The position numbers and the translations under genes are program-made. A stretch of DNA of 17,202 nucleotides from Acanthamoeba sp. SK_2022b (lineage: Eukaryota > Discosea > Longamoebia > Acanthamoebidae): assembly GCA_027943245.1 (NCBI GenBank), contig JANDJZ010000851.1:1-17202 (forward strand). Reading direction: 5' to 3'. This document shows positions 9,076 through 17,202 of the stretch, in pieces (position 1 is the first letter of the stretch; each line of letters opens with the position of its first letter). The notes beneath the pieces are model-generated. The model worked only from the letters and a program-made list of their open reading frames with translations. It did no database searches and was not told the DNA's origin.

Positions 9076-10590
9076 CCGGTGGTGGACCTGGCATCACAAA
9101 TTAGATCTGATTAGATTACAATCAACAATAAATTAATGAGGATTAAGTGAATGTACTGGGGAGGCTAGGTCCAGTAGGATGCTGGTGAAGACCCCCACTC
9201 ACAATGGGGACCCTCAACTTGCATGGGAAGCAATCAAAGGTATACGCCAAGTGGGCCTCATCCATTGTTCCTTGTCAAATTGGAAGAATGACACACCTGG
9301 CAACGGTGTGGGTGTGACAACAATGAACTTTGGCCCCTGTTGTGCTGACAAAACCTCAACTTCAATGAAAACTGGACTTGACACACAATGACATGGAAAA
9401 ACACGCAATTTCACCCTAGCACAGACCGACACTGGCTGACCCACAAGGGTGCAATTCACCCCCACAGTTTGTTCTTGACTTGTATGCCAACACCTTTTGT
9501 CACTTCTCACTGTGCAAACTGGTTTCCAAGACCTTAGAACTTGATGAGGAAACCACAAACAACCTCAACTTCAACATGTCTCAAATCGATATCTCAGCAG
9601 ATGACAGGGCTGACAAGAGAATGAATGGCTACAAGGACCTCACGCCTGTGGAAGGTGAGGTCTGGAACCTCAACATGCGAGGCAAACTGAGGGGCAACCA
9701 TCAACCATTCAAGATTAAAATTGATAATTGGCTGGCCAAGGCCCAGTGAGGAAAGTCAATGTTGCAGGTGACAGGGCTAGTGGGAGACTGACTCTATAAG
9801 GACCATGTCATCTATGTTGGAGGTGAGTGGTCAGTCAGTGATGAGGAAGATGACTTCCTAGTGATGGCATACTCTGAGCAACATGGGCGCGCTACTGAGT
9901 GACGACTTCTGATAGAGTTGTGGATGAACTACCTTTCACAATGTACTTTTCTGTTACAAAACGGTACAACCCTCTTTGTTTCTTATTGAATAACACATTA
10001 CTCACACATTCTGACTATGCACCATCTGACACCACTCCATCAGAAAGAATCCACATCCACAAAACTCATGAAGAGCATCTTCCTACACTGTAACATGAAA
10101 CATTATTCTATGCACACTGCAAGAGTGACAATAAAGGTGGACATAGCAGTGGCCAATTGTTGGGGTGGAATGCAAGAACCTGGCAGGGTGCACATAAGAT
10201 GTTAACATGAGAGGGGAGCTGGCAGGCTACTAGGCAAAACAAAGACCAGCTAAACTTCACCAGCCTCATGGACCAAGACATCCAGCATTAATCAAGATTG
10301 TGTTCAGAAAAAAGTAATGATGTTACTTTTGAATTAACAGGTACCACCCATTCTGTACATTCACAGATGTTTTTGGATCACAAACAGCAAGAGAAGTATT
10401 GACCTGATGCATGTTGGACAAACCTATTCATTTCATGGTCTTCAGACCAACCTGGAGATGTACATATTTTAGGTAAAAAACCAGGTACTTAAAGATTCAC
10501 TTTTGTGTTGTGTTGCAGTCAGCTCCATTGATTACGCTGCTGAGAGACCAGTGCCCTCCACCTTATTTGCGTATCGGTGGTTTGCTGAGC
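9076..10590. other. AT-richer island with open stretches but no assignable gene
   Basis: This 1.5 kb is visibly lower in GC than the genes on either side. Moderately long open stretches occur on both strands: a 114-codon frame without an ATG start on the minus strand (9558-9214), and on the plus strand 9480-9749, about 9800-9900 (KDHVIYVGGEWSVSDEEDDF) and 10017-10205. Each is cut by stops, with no splice sites that restore a longer frame. No catalytic motif could be named with confidence. I read it as decayed coding DNA, possibly the body of a mobile element that carried the transposase at 8.1-8.7 kb. No RNA gene was seen. Confidence 0.45.
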
Positions 10591-11335
10591 TCAAACAGCC
10601 GTAAATTTAGGGTTGCGCCGCTTGAGCCTTCGTACCGCTTGCTCGCAGCGCTGTGCTTCTGCGGGACTTGGATCAAGGATGGGCGCCCACTCTCTACGCA
10701 CAAAGTCGAACTCCAGGTGATTCTCCCACACCAGCTTAGCGTGAAGGTCGCGTAGGGCTTTTTGGGCCTTAGCAGCCCTAGCAACAGCAGCCGAGGGTGT
10801 GGTGGAAGGGTCTCGGATCGCAGCACAAATGAGTCCTGTTGCTACCGATGAAGGCATGGTAGCCCGTACCGCAGTGTCGCTCTCGTGGACCTCGTGCGCC
10901 AGAGAACGGATTTGTTCACGATACTGTTCTAGCCCTTTCCAGGAGAGGACCCAGCGAATACGTTTCTTTGGCTTGTACTCGACAGTCTTTCTTGGCCGTA
11001 ACGATAGAGTAACCGAGGTAGGCCGCTTGGTTTCGACGTTGTGCGTTGTGTGCTGCATGTGGAGGTTTTGTGATATGGTCGCAGCGACCCTCGGATAGCT
11101 TTCTCGAATTCTCGAATTTTCGCAACAACGCGCCTCCCTCTGGCTGGGTCGTTCTGGAGAGTGATGCTCAAGCTCCTGCGACGCCTCCTGTGCTCGAACC
11201 CTAACCACGCCCAGCTTGCGCTCACTCAATGCCTTCGGCCGCCTCCGTACAAAGGCAAGCGTTGAAGATGGTGAGCAAGAAGGTGATGTGCTTCGAGATG
11301 GTAGGAGGGTGATGTGAAACCTCGCTTGTCGTTAG
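10591..11335 (-). CDS. Unidentified 245-codon open frame, basic/alanine-rich, no ATG at its start
   Basis: The frame is open from an upstream TAA near 11336 to a stop at 10591 on the minus strand. The first ATG is about 90 codons in, so an ATG-initiated product would need either an upstream exon or the shorter start at about 11058. Recognisable features are a basic patch (R-P-R-K-T-V-E-Y-K-P-K-K-R-I-R-W), an alanine-rich helix (S-A-A-V-A-R-A-A-K-A-Q-K-A) and a basic C-terminus (R-R-L-K-R-R-N-P-K). I recognise no family. Being open for this length in GC-rich DNA is only modest evidence of coding. It ends where the AT-rich island begins. On the plus strand an ATG at 11163 gives a 33-residue Arg/Leu-rich peptide resembling a presequence, equally unproven. 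Confidence 0.3.
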
Positions 11336-11616
11336 GGTTCGATCACTCCTTTGCGGGTGCATCTGGCCTATGGCTGTGAAAAGTGCCGGTAGCCGCAATT
11401 CTACACCCTGGTCCCTCTATCAGCCTCACAGCTAACCGATCTCTCCTATGTAGGGCAAGCGGCACAACTGGGAACGAGGTGCTCGTCAAGAAGATCCACT
11501 TCAGTCTTCAGGCGGCGCCAATTCCACTGTTTAGTTGCCGCTCATATGAGCATGCCAGCGGCAGCTCAGGCCAATTCCAGCGCCAACCGCCGCTGTATGG
11601 GCATTTGCAGAAAGTT
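11336..11616 (+). promoter_or_regulatory. Upstream region of the amine oxidase gene
   Basis: The amine-oxidase frame is open upstream of the chosen ATG back to about 11383 without another in-frame ATG. A pyrimidine-containing acceptor-like site (ctcctatgtag, ending 11452) could mark a 5' UTR or N-terminal intron. No TATA box is evident. Confidence 0.3.
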
Positions 11617-11969
11617 ATGGAGGCGGGTCTGGACTACGACGTGGTTGTGGTGGGTGGCGGTCTCTCTGGTCTGTGCACAACACAGTTGCTTGGGCAGCAG
11701 GGTCTCCACGTGCAATGTCTTGAGGCCAACAGCGTATGTAGCTCCGCTCCTTTACAGTTGGTTCTAAATTCAATGATTGATGCGATCATCTTTGCTCATG
11801 GCAGTGTGTTGGAGGCCGCACAAGGAGTGTGGCAAGAGAGGGCTACCTCTGGGACGTAGGTGGTCAGTGGCTCGGCCGCACTCATACCCGCATGCTCATG
11901 CTCTGTCAACAACTCGGCGTGCCCACCTTCCCTCAGTACACCCGAGGTATTGCCCTATTACTATTTTTA

Positions 11970-12012
<43 letters not shown>

Positions 12013-13546
12013 GATTTTTTAACTTCTAAATGAAAACCAATATCCTTGTGTATATTTTGCTTGATCAGGTAAGAAATGGATGGACGTGCTGGGTACGAAG
12101 AAGACGTACACGGGCACCATCCCGCCGCTCACCATCGTCTCTCTGATCGACACCCAGCTGGCCATCCTGAAGATCGACGCCCTCGCCAAGACCGTGCCCA
12201 AGGCGAGGTACGTCCATCTCCAGAATGGAAGTTCTTGTGCGTTTAAGACTGTCGCCCCGCGAGCCCGATTGACCGGCGCGGCACAGGCCACAGGATTGTC
12301 CAAACGCCAAGGAGTGGGACAACATGACCGTGGAGACCTGGAAGCAGCAGAACCTGTGGACCGACGGCGCCAAGGCCATGTGGGACATCGGCGTGCGGTA
12401 CGGTGGACCGGTGCTGATAGCAGCACCACCTGTTCCCCCTCGTTCATTGAACTGATCACCTTCTTCAGAGCCGTCTACTCTTCAGACCCGGCCGAGCTGT
12501 CGTTTCTCTTCTTCCTCCACTACATCCAGTACGCCACCACGGGGCTGAGCTTGCCCGTCCTCGTCCACGGCGCTGGCTGACTTTCCCCCTCCCGCCTGAA
12601 CGTGTTCCCCCTGCCCGTGAGCGCAGCTGTGCCGGAGGCTACCTGGCCCTGCTGGACGACGCGCAGGGGATCAGAATCAGAGGCTCAGCGCACAGCGTGT
12701 CGCTGATGCTCGCCGCTAAGCTCAGCGGTACTCTGGCAAGCAGCGCCTCACCCTATGAAGACCGGCGCCTGACCGCCCTCCGTGCGCGTCTACGTGTGGG
12801 CCTGTAGAGCGCGACCGCATCAGTCTCGACAGCCCCGTCACTAGTATCCACCAACGCAGTCCCACGTTACGGTGTCCGTCCGTAATACGTCCATCACGTG
12901 CCTCCGCGTCGTGTGAGTCTACCTTTCCTCTCTTTTTTTTTGTATTTTTTATTATAATATTTTATATTTTTACTTCTTATACGCCAGTGCTGGCTCTATG
13001 CTGATCTGTTCGCGTTTCGTCTCGTCGTTTCCAGCGTCACCGTGCCGCCGCTGCTCACGAACAACATCGACTTCGAGCCTGCCCTGCCCACGCGCAGACG
13101 TCAGCTGGCGCAGCGAATGCCTATGGGCCAAGTCATCAAGGTGCCCACTTCACCGACTCGTCAAAGCTCCCTAGTGCGAGTAGCTCACATCCTCCATCTC
13201 CGCCTCCCGTCGCTCTCTCTCTCTCTCTCTCTCTCCTTCCTCAGTGCTTGGTCTTCTACGACCTGCCCTTCTGGCGAGACGACGGCTTCGCTGGTGGGTC
13301 GACCCTCCCCGAACTTCTGTGTCGACATATAACGCTGATGGCAGTGTTTTGTAACACGCGCGTGCAGGCGAGGTGGTGACGGACGGAGAGGGCGTGTCCG
13401 TAAGCTTCGACGCCAGCGTGACCGACATCGGGCAGTACGCGCTGGTTGCCTTCTTCAACGGCAACCCGGCTCGCCAGTGGAGCGAAAAGAGTAAAGAGGT
13501 AACACACACCCACACCACACACGCAAGTAACACGTGCGCACTGAAG

Positions 13547-13620
<74 letters not shown>

Positions 13621-14349
13621 CAGGAGAGGAAGGCCGAAGTGGTGCGCACATTTGTGAAATACTTTGGAGAGAGGGCGGCCGACCCAATCGACTACCTCGA
13701 ACAGGACTGGTGCTCCGAGGTGTGGCTTCGCCCCATTTCCCCCCAGCCTGCAGTGATCCCTCACCCTCGTGCCTGTGTGCCTTCACACATCAGCCGTGGG
13801 TGCAGGGAGGCTACACTGGCCTGATGGGCCCCGGAGTGCTGACGACGTGTGGCGAGACGCTCGCCGCCCCGTTTGGGCGCATCCACTGGGCCGGGACCGA
13901 AACCGCGAGTACGGCTCCCCCTTCCCGACGTGGCTGCAGTCGCGTGCAGTCGAGGCTGAGACTCATCTGCGCCTCGCCGTGTGTGAGCAGCCTCCTGGCC
14001 CGGCTACATGGAGGGCGCCCTGCAGTCGGCCGCGCGAGTGACCGACGAAGTTTTGTCCGCCCTTGGTGGTGCGTGTTTTCATTATTTATTTATTTATTTA
14101 TTATTTATGGTATTTATTTATTATTTATGGTATTTATTTGGTTGGCTGTTGCTCACGACCCCGACAGGCAAGGAGATCGAGTACCCACCGCCGGCCACAG
14201 CTACGCCGCCACCGCGAGGCAGTGGCTTCCCGATCGGCAAGACCGTTCTTGCGCTGGCAGTGCTGGGCCTGGGCGGAGGCATCGTCTGGGCCTGGGACAA
14301 CAAGTTGACCGTCGTCAAGAACGTGGTGGCCTTCTTCGTTGTCGGCTGA
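11617..14349 (+). CDS. Monoamine oxidase-type flavin amine oxidase with C-terminal membrane tail (one apparent frameshift)
   Basis: Fourteen exons: 11617-11733, 11805-11946, 12069-12207, 12287-12397, 12469-12543, 12627-12727, 12808-12912, 13035-13140, 13245-13293, 13368-13498, 13624-13719, 13794-13908, 13991-14068, 14168-14349, giving about 515 residues, the usual MAO length. Family marks: D-Y-D-V-V-V-V-G-G-G-L-S-G-L (FAD-binding Rossmann fold) at the N-terminus, V-G-G-R-T then D-V-G-G-Q-W-L-G, F-L-H-Y-I-Q-Y, P-M-G-Q-V-I-K with the flavin-site lysine K299, A-G-T-E-T-A-T-S-W-P-G-Y-M-E-G, and a hydrophobic C-terminal helix like the outer-mitochondrial-membrane anchor of MAO. With inferred splicing, Y398 and Y435 match the aromatic-cage tyrosines of human MAO-B. 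The residue before Y398 is glycine (Q-G-G-Y), not the cysteine that binds FAD covalently. Exon 12808-12912 needs one extra base to stay in frame. Intron 12544-12626 seems to use a GC donor. It oxidises an amine to an aldehyde, peroxide and ammonia; substrate unknown. Confidence 0.88.
11972..12012 (+). repeat. (TTA)n microsatellite in amine oxidase intron 2
   Basis: About 13 uninterrupted TTA units, within intron 11947-12068, followed by T-rich sequence and the acceptor ttgatcag. Confidence 0.95.
13213..13235 (+). repeat. (CT)n tract serving as polypyrimidine tract
   Basis: About 11 CT units directly before the acceptor cttcctcag of exon 13245-13293 in the amine oxidase gene. Confidence 0.9.
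13548..13619 (+). repeat. (CA)n microsatellite ending at a 3' splice site
   Basis: About 36 CA units fill the end of the amine oxidase intron 13499-13623 and end in acacaacag at the acceptor, only four bases from exon 13624. An interrupted CA-rich segment (13501-13522) also starts the intron. Confidence 0.95.
14091..14130 (+). repeat. Two exact copies of a 20-bp AT-rich unit in the last amine oxidase intron
   Basis: The unit tatttatttattatttatgg occurs at 14091-14110 and 14111-14130 and a third partial copy follows. It lies in intron 14069-14167. Confidence 0.9.
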
Positions 14350-14544
14350 AGCGCGCTCGCGGCCGTACTTGGAAACCGGTCGTGCGGCAAGTTCCGAATG
14401 GGGAATACATTACGGACGTTCCCGACGGAAACTTTGCGAAGGCTGTTGCTAAGATCGGCAAAAACGAAGCGTATAAAAAGCCAACACATTTTGGGGTTTT
14501 CCTTCATCATCTGAGACTAGATCGAGCAACACACGCAAAACAAC
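14350..14544 (+). promoter_or_regulatory. Intergenic region with TATA box upstream of ENOD93-like gene
   Basis: This 195-bp spacer follows the amine oxidase stop codon. TATAAAA at 14472-14478 lies 67 bp before the next ATG, a fitting place for a TATA box with a short 5' UTR. No AATAAA for the upstream gene is obvious. Confidence 0.5.
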
Positions 14545-15081
14545 ATGTCGCTAAAATTCGAACCGTCAGAGTGCGTTCCCCCCCTTGCTTACATCGCGTG
14601 GAAAAGCGTTGGCGGAGAGATTTATGCGACGAATCTCAAAATGGCTGCAGGGCGCAGATGGAATCGTGCCGACAGCAGTTCCTGCAGGAAGGCGGCAGAG
14701 CCCTCGCTATATGGGGCGGCAGCGCTGCCATTTTCACCACAGTCATGTCTCTCGCTTGTACGTGCCCGAAGATGGTTGTTCTATTCTTGTTTTAATTGTT
14801 AATTGATCGTTGATTGCAGGGCCCGCCTACCGCAACCGCTTCAACTGGCGAGGCCAAATCTTCTGCACAATGGGTGCGCACCCGAGCCTGCAGTAGCTCC
14901 TGCATGAATTCGTGAAGTGCCTTTCCCGTTCGCTCTCTTACCCAAAGCATTTATGCATTTTCCCTCAGGCGCGGGCATTGCTGGCTTCTGGATTCGAGGC
15001 GAGCAGGCTGTGCTCAGGTGCCACCACGCCAGAGACGCGCAGAGACTGAAGGACATCTACGAGGGCCGTACCATGGCTTAA
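14545..15081 (+). CDS. Small two-helix membrane protein, ENOD93-like
   Basis: Four exons (14545-14570, 14651-14757, 14820-14873, 14969-15081) join in frame to 99 residues ending TAA. The N-terminus is short and polar (MSLKFEPSEAQMESCRQQF). A first hydrophobic helix lies at about 26-46 (A-L-A-I-W-G-G-S-A-A-I-F), then a short basic loop with P-A-Y-R-N-R-F-N-W-R, a second helix (I-F-C-T-M-G-A-G-I-A-G-F-W), then G-E-Q-A-V-L-R-C-H-H-A-R and a charged tail. The size, the C-x-x-x-F-x-x-E-G start, glycine-rich helices, the N-W between them and the acidic-x-x-V-L after the second helix recall plant early nodulin 93 proteins. These are small mitochondrial membrane proteins linked to cytochrome c oxidase. 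The match is from memory of pattern, not a search, and a HIG1-type protein is an alternative. Two-helix topology is firmer than the family name. Confidence 0.6.
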
Positions 15082-15244
15082 GCACGACCACGCCTTCGCA
15101 TTCTCCCCTCTTCACCAGCCACTCGCGCTGCGTGACAAATCTCTTCTCCGCTGCCCTCCTTCGTTGTACATCGTTCTCTCAACAACTCCTTTCAGACTTC
15201 ACTTTCTCGTCGAGATGGTGTGGTGATGAGGCCGACGGCGTAGG
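15082..15244. other. Convergent 3' intergenic region
   Basis: These 163 bases lie between the stop codons of the converging ENOD93-like and YIPF6-like genes. The sequence is C/T-rich on the plus strand with no clear AATAAA on either strand. Transcripts may overlap here. Confidence 0.5.
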
Positions 15245-16399
15245 TCAGTCGAGCAGGTCGTTGCACATGGCGATGACCCACGCCACGAACAGGTAGAACA
15301 GGACGACCGGGTAGGACACCAAGAGGCCTCGCCCCGTCTTGTCTGGTGGCATCATCGCCGTCACGAAGCCCCACGACGCTGTTCGTGTGCGACGCGAGCG
15401 GTCAGTGGAGGCAGCGAGTAGCGGCGATGAGAAGTTCTATGGTAGTGAAAGAAGAGGGGGGGCGCGGCGGCACCGAGGATAGACCAGGCGAAGCCAGCAA
15501 CCACTACCGCGGCGCGGAAGGCGGTGTCGTCCCAGATGAGGCAGGCTATGGCAGCTGCGTCGAGCGGCGCCAGGCAGTAGCCCATCACGCTCACGCACGC
15601 AAACACCGACCTGTAAAGGGAAGGGGGTGCTTGAGCGCAGGGAGCGGCAGGGCGAGCGCGTAGAGATGGGCGATGCACATGTGCCCCCCGAGTAGGATGG
15701 CGTTGATGGACACGACGAAGCCGCCGACCCAGAGGACCGTGATGGTGATGCAGAACACGACCGATCGGTCGGTGTTCGTGCTGTGTGCCACAACACTGTG
15801 TACAAGCCCTTGGTGAGTCACTCACCTTCTTCTATCATCTTGCAGGGCGTACACGGCGAGTATGAAGGAGAAGACGAGCGGCCCCCAGAGATCCCCTGCC
15901 GTGGAGAGAGGGTTGAGACTGCGGCCACCCTTTCATAGGCGACGAGAGGCAGGTCGTACAGTTGCGCAGCTCTTGCTGGCGTCGTGTGAAGAACACTGAG
16001 AATGGGAAGAGGATGTGCATCAGCTTCCACAGCACCGAGAACACATCACGCCACTGCAGTGCAGGCCAGCATTGACAGAAAGTGAGTAGTCAAGTGAAAG
16101 TAGAGCAACACTACTGGCATGGTCGGGGCTTGTACGATGGTGCGCCATAGAGGCTCGAACAAGGTGCCGGGGTCAGAGGCGAGTAGTGCGGCCAGCCGCT
16201 CCTCCTCTGCTTTCTGCCCTGGGAACATCTCCTCGTCTGGTGTAGAAGCCTTGCTCGAAGTTGTCACCACATGGTTGGCGGGTCCGGTAGCTACCGTCGA
16301 TGTGGCTGCAGGTGGAGCTGTGGTGGCCGGGCTCGGCTCCTCCTTCTTTTGTCCTGGGAACATCTCCTCATCCGCCTCCTCCTCTTCGAATCGATTCAT
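15245..16399 (-). CDS. Yip1-domain Golgi membrane protein, YIPF6/Yip4 type
   Basis: Six exons on the minus strand: 16399-16136, 16053-15960, 15895-15853, 15795-15679, 15610-15474, 15378-15245, phases all matching, giving 262 residues (human YIPF6 is slightly shorter). The first 88 residues are polar, rich in Glu, Pro, Thr and Ala, and contain D-E-E-M-F-P-G-Q-K twice. Then W-K-L-M-H-I-L-F-P precedes the Yip1 signature N-W-D-L-W-G-P-L-V-F (about 118-127), followed by several hydrophobic helices. These include V-L-W-V-G-G-F-V-V-S-I-N-A-I-L-L-G-G, a second helix with V-M-G-Y-C-L-A-P-L, and a last one before the C-terminus N-D-L-L-D. Five membrane segments are expected, with the N-terminus in the cytosol. 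Yip family proteins bind Rab GTPases and partner proteins in ER-Golgi traffic. The 57-nt intron 15852-15796 is the shortest in this gene. It shares a divergent promoter with the BTB gene at 16560. Confidence 0.9.
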
Positions 16400-16559
16400 C
16401 TAGTTTTACACAATCAGATAAAAAAGGTCGGCCACTACTTGAGCTCTCGTAGCACTGAGACCTCTGGTCTTCTTGTTGGACCGACAGTTTGCTGGGCGGG
16501 CAGGAGGTTTCTTCTTATTTTCTTTTCTGCCTTTTTAAATCAGAAAATAGGAACGGGAA
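16400..16559. promoter_or_regulatory. Divergent promoter between YIPF6-like and second BTB-pentapeptide gene
   Basis: A 160-bp spacer between two outward-facing start codons. It holds a GC-box-like ctgggcgggc (about 16492-16501). A long pyrimidine tract ending in aaatcag (about 16510-16542) looks like a branch and acceptor region, so a 5' UTR intron for the plus-strand gene is possible. No E2F-type site was seen here, unlike the other divergent promoter. Confidence 0.4.
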
Positions 16560-17202
16560 ATGGAACTTGAACCAAACACTCTGCCCATGGCTGCCCAACA
16601 CAACTCAGAGAGCAACCAGCGGCTCGATGACGCGCTCGCTGACAAGGCCGAGAAGTTGCGCGCCCTGCAGCTACAAATTGAAGACCGGGAGAAGCACCTC
16701 GCGGACCTCGAACTCCGCCTCCGCCGGGCGGAAGCGGCCCTCGACGACGAACACAAGCTCGTTGCCACCCACTGTCTCGCGCGGGCCAGCGAAAAGGTGA
16801 AGCTCGACGTGGGCGGTCGTTACTTCACCACGAGCACGGCCACGCTCACGTCGGAGGCCGACTCCATGCTCGCGGCCATGTTCAGCGGCTCCCACGCCCT
16901 CAACCAAGACGACGGTCGCGTGTTCATCGACCGCGACGGTGAGAGCTTTGGTTTCATCCTCGAGTGGCTGCGCACGGGCGACGTCGCCCATCGAGGCCTG
17001 AGCGTAGAGGAGGAGGCGAGGTTGCAGCGGGAGGCCACCTATTACGGCCTCACCCGCCTCGTCGAGGCCCGGGCAGGCGCTCGCCGCTACGAGAAGATGA
17101 GCGCCGAGCAGCTGCGCAAATTGACAAACCAGAAGTCGAGCATTCAGCTGGCGGGCGTTGATCTACGCGGTCTCAGTTTGAGTGGGCTCAACCTCACCCA
17201 AG
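16560..17202 (+). CDS. Coiled coil + BTB/T1 + pentapeptide-repeat protein, paralogue of 533-1914 (partial, runs off the window)
   Basis: One open frame of 214 codons reaches the window end. Two in-frame ATGs (16560 and 16587) could start it. The first gives M-E-L-E-P-N-T-L-P before the second; the second has a better context (cccATGg). An N-terminal coiled coil (D-K-A-E-K-L-R-A-L-Q-L-Q-I-E) leads into K-V-K-L-D-V-G-G-R-Y-F-T-T-S and T-L-T-S-E-A-D-S-M-L-A-A-M-F-S-G, a KCTD-type BTB domain. It is identical over long stretches to the protein encoded at the other end of the window. After Y-Y-G-L-T-R-L-V the linker is much shorter than in the paralogue and lacks its acidic stretch. The pentapeptide repeats then begin (V-D-L-R-G-L-S-L-S-G-L-N-L-T) and continue beyond base 17202. 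Cullin-3 adaptor or scaffold roles are inferred from KCTD9. Confidence 0.88.
   Translation, partial: MELEPNTLPMAAQHNSESNQRLDDALADKAEKLRALQLQIEDREKHLADLELRLRRAEAALDDEHKLVATHCLARASEKVKLDVGGRYFTTSTATLTSEADSMLAAMFSGSHALNQDDGRVFIDRDGESFGFILEWLRTGDVAHRGLSVEEEARLQREATYYGLTRLVEARAGARRYEKMSAEQLRKLTNQKSSIQLAGVDLRGLSLSGLNLTQ

Noticed and set aside
9480..9749. F-V-L-D-L-Y-A-N-T-F followed by L-E-L-D-E-E on the plus strand, faintly like a DNA methyltransferase cofactor motif
   Set aside because: The glycines of the motif are missing, no catalytic motif follows, and the frame is bounded by stops without splice sites.
11330..11350. GGGTTCGATC resembling a tRNA T-loop
   Set aside because: The flanking bases do not form the T-stem, and no acceptor or anticodon arm could be folded around it.
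13710..14795. A 361-codon plus-strand frame, the longest in the window
   Set aside because: It runs across amine oxidase introns and exons in the wrong frame and only coincides with the ENOD93-like frame at its end. Splice-consistent models explain the region better.
15346..15825. Overlapping frames on both strands, up to 154 codons
   Set aside because: They are shadows of YIPF6-like exons, whose correct frame changes at each intron.
1..17202. CRISPR arrays, bacterial operons, or phage genes
   Set aside because: No spaced direct repeats, no Shine-Dalgarno-led gene strings; all firm genes are intron-containing eukaryotic families.

Overview
The window looks like nuclear DNA of a free-living amoeba, most probably Acanthamoeba or a close relative. 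This rests on four things: very compact intergenic spaces (150-200 bp), many short introns (mostly 40-110 nt) in GC-rich coding sequence, eukaryotic families only, and CA/CT/TTA microsatellites inside introns. The organism call is inference; no species marker was seen. The gene models below were built by hand from splice signals and reading-frame continuity. I could run no search.

Layout. (1) Bases 1-350, minus strand: weak hint of the end of another gene. (2) 533-1914, minus: coiled coil + BTB/T1 + pentapeptide-repeat protein, 3 exons. (3) A 180-bp divergent promoter with a perfect E2F-type site. (4) 2095-4506, plus: SSX2IP/ADIP/Msd1-type centrosomal coiled-coil protein, 11 exons. (5) 4659-7559, plus: GH47 class I alpha-1,2-mannosidase with a type II membrane anchor, 16 exons. 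(6) 7560-11330: a gene-poor island with a spliced DDE transposase-like fragment on the minus strand near 8.2-9.1 kb, AT-richer DNA to 10.5 kb, and an unassigned open frame at 10.6-11.3 kb. (7) 11617-14349, plus: monoamine-oxidase-type flavoprotein with a C-terminal membrane tail, 14 exons, carrying one apparent single-base frameshift. (8) 14545-15081, plus: 99-residue two-helix membrane protein resembling ENOD93. (9) 15245-16399, minus: Yip1-domain protein of the YIPF6 type, 6 exons. (10) 16560 to the window end, plus: a second coiled coil-BTB-pentapeptide protein, paralogous to the first and in opposite orientation.

The genes do not form one pathway. Two act in the early secretory route (mannosidase, YIPF6-like). 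Two are probably mitochondrial and sit head to tail 195 bp apart (amine oxidase, ENOD93-like). One is a predicted microtubule-organising-centre factor under a likely cell-cycle promoter, and two are paralogous scaffold or ubiquitin-ligase-adaptor candidates. The most interesting signals are the ADIP/Msd1 homologue with its E2F-like site, the strong bias for GTAC at intron 5' ends, the CA repeats that run directly into 3' splice sites, and the covalent-flavin cysteine missing from the amine oxidase.
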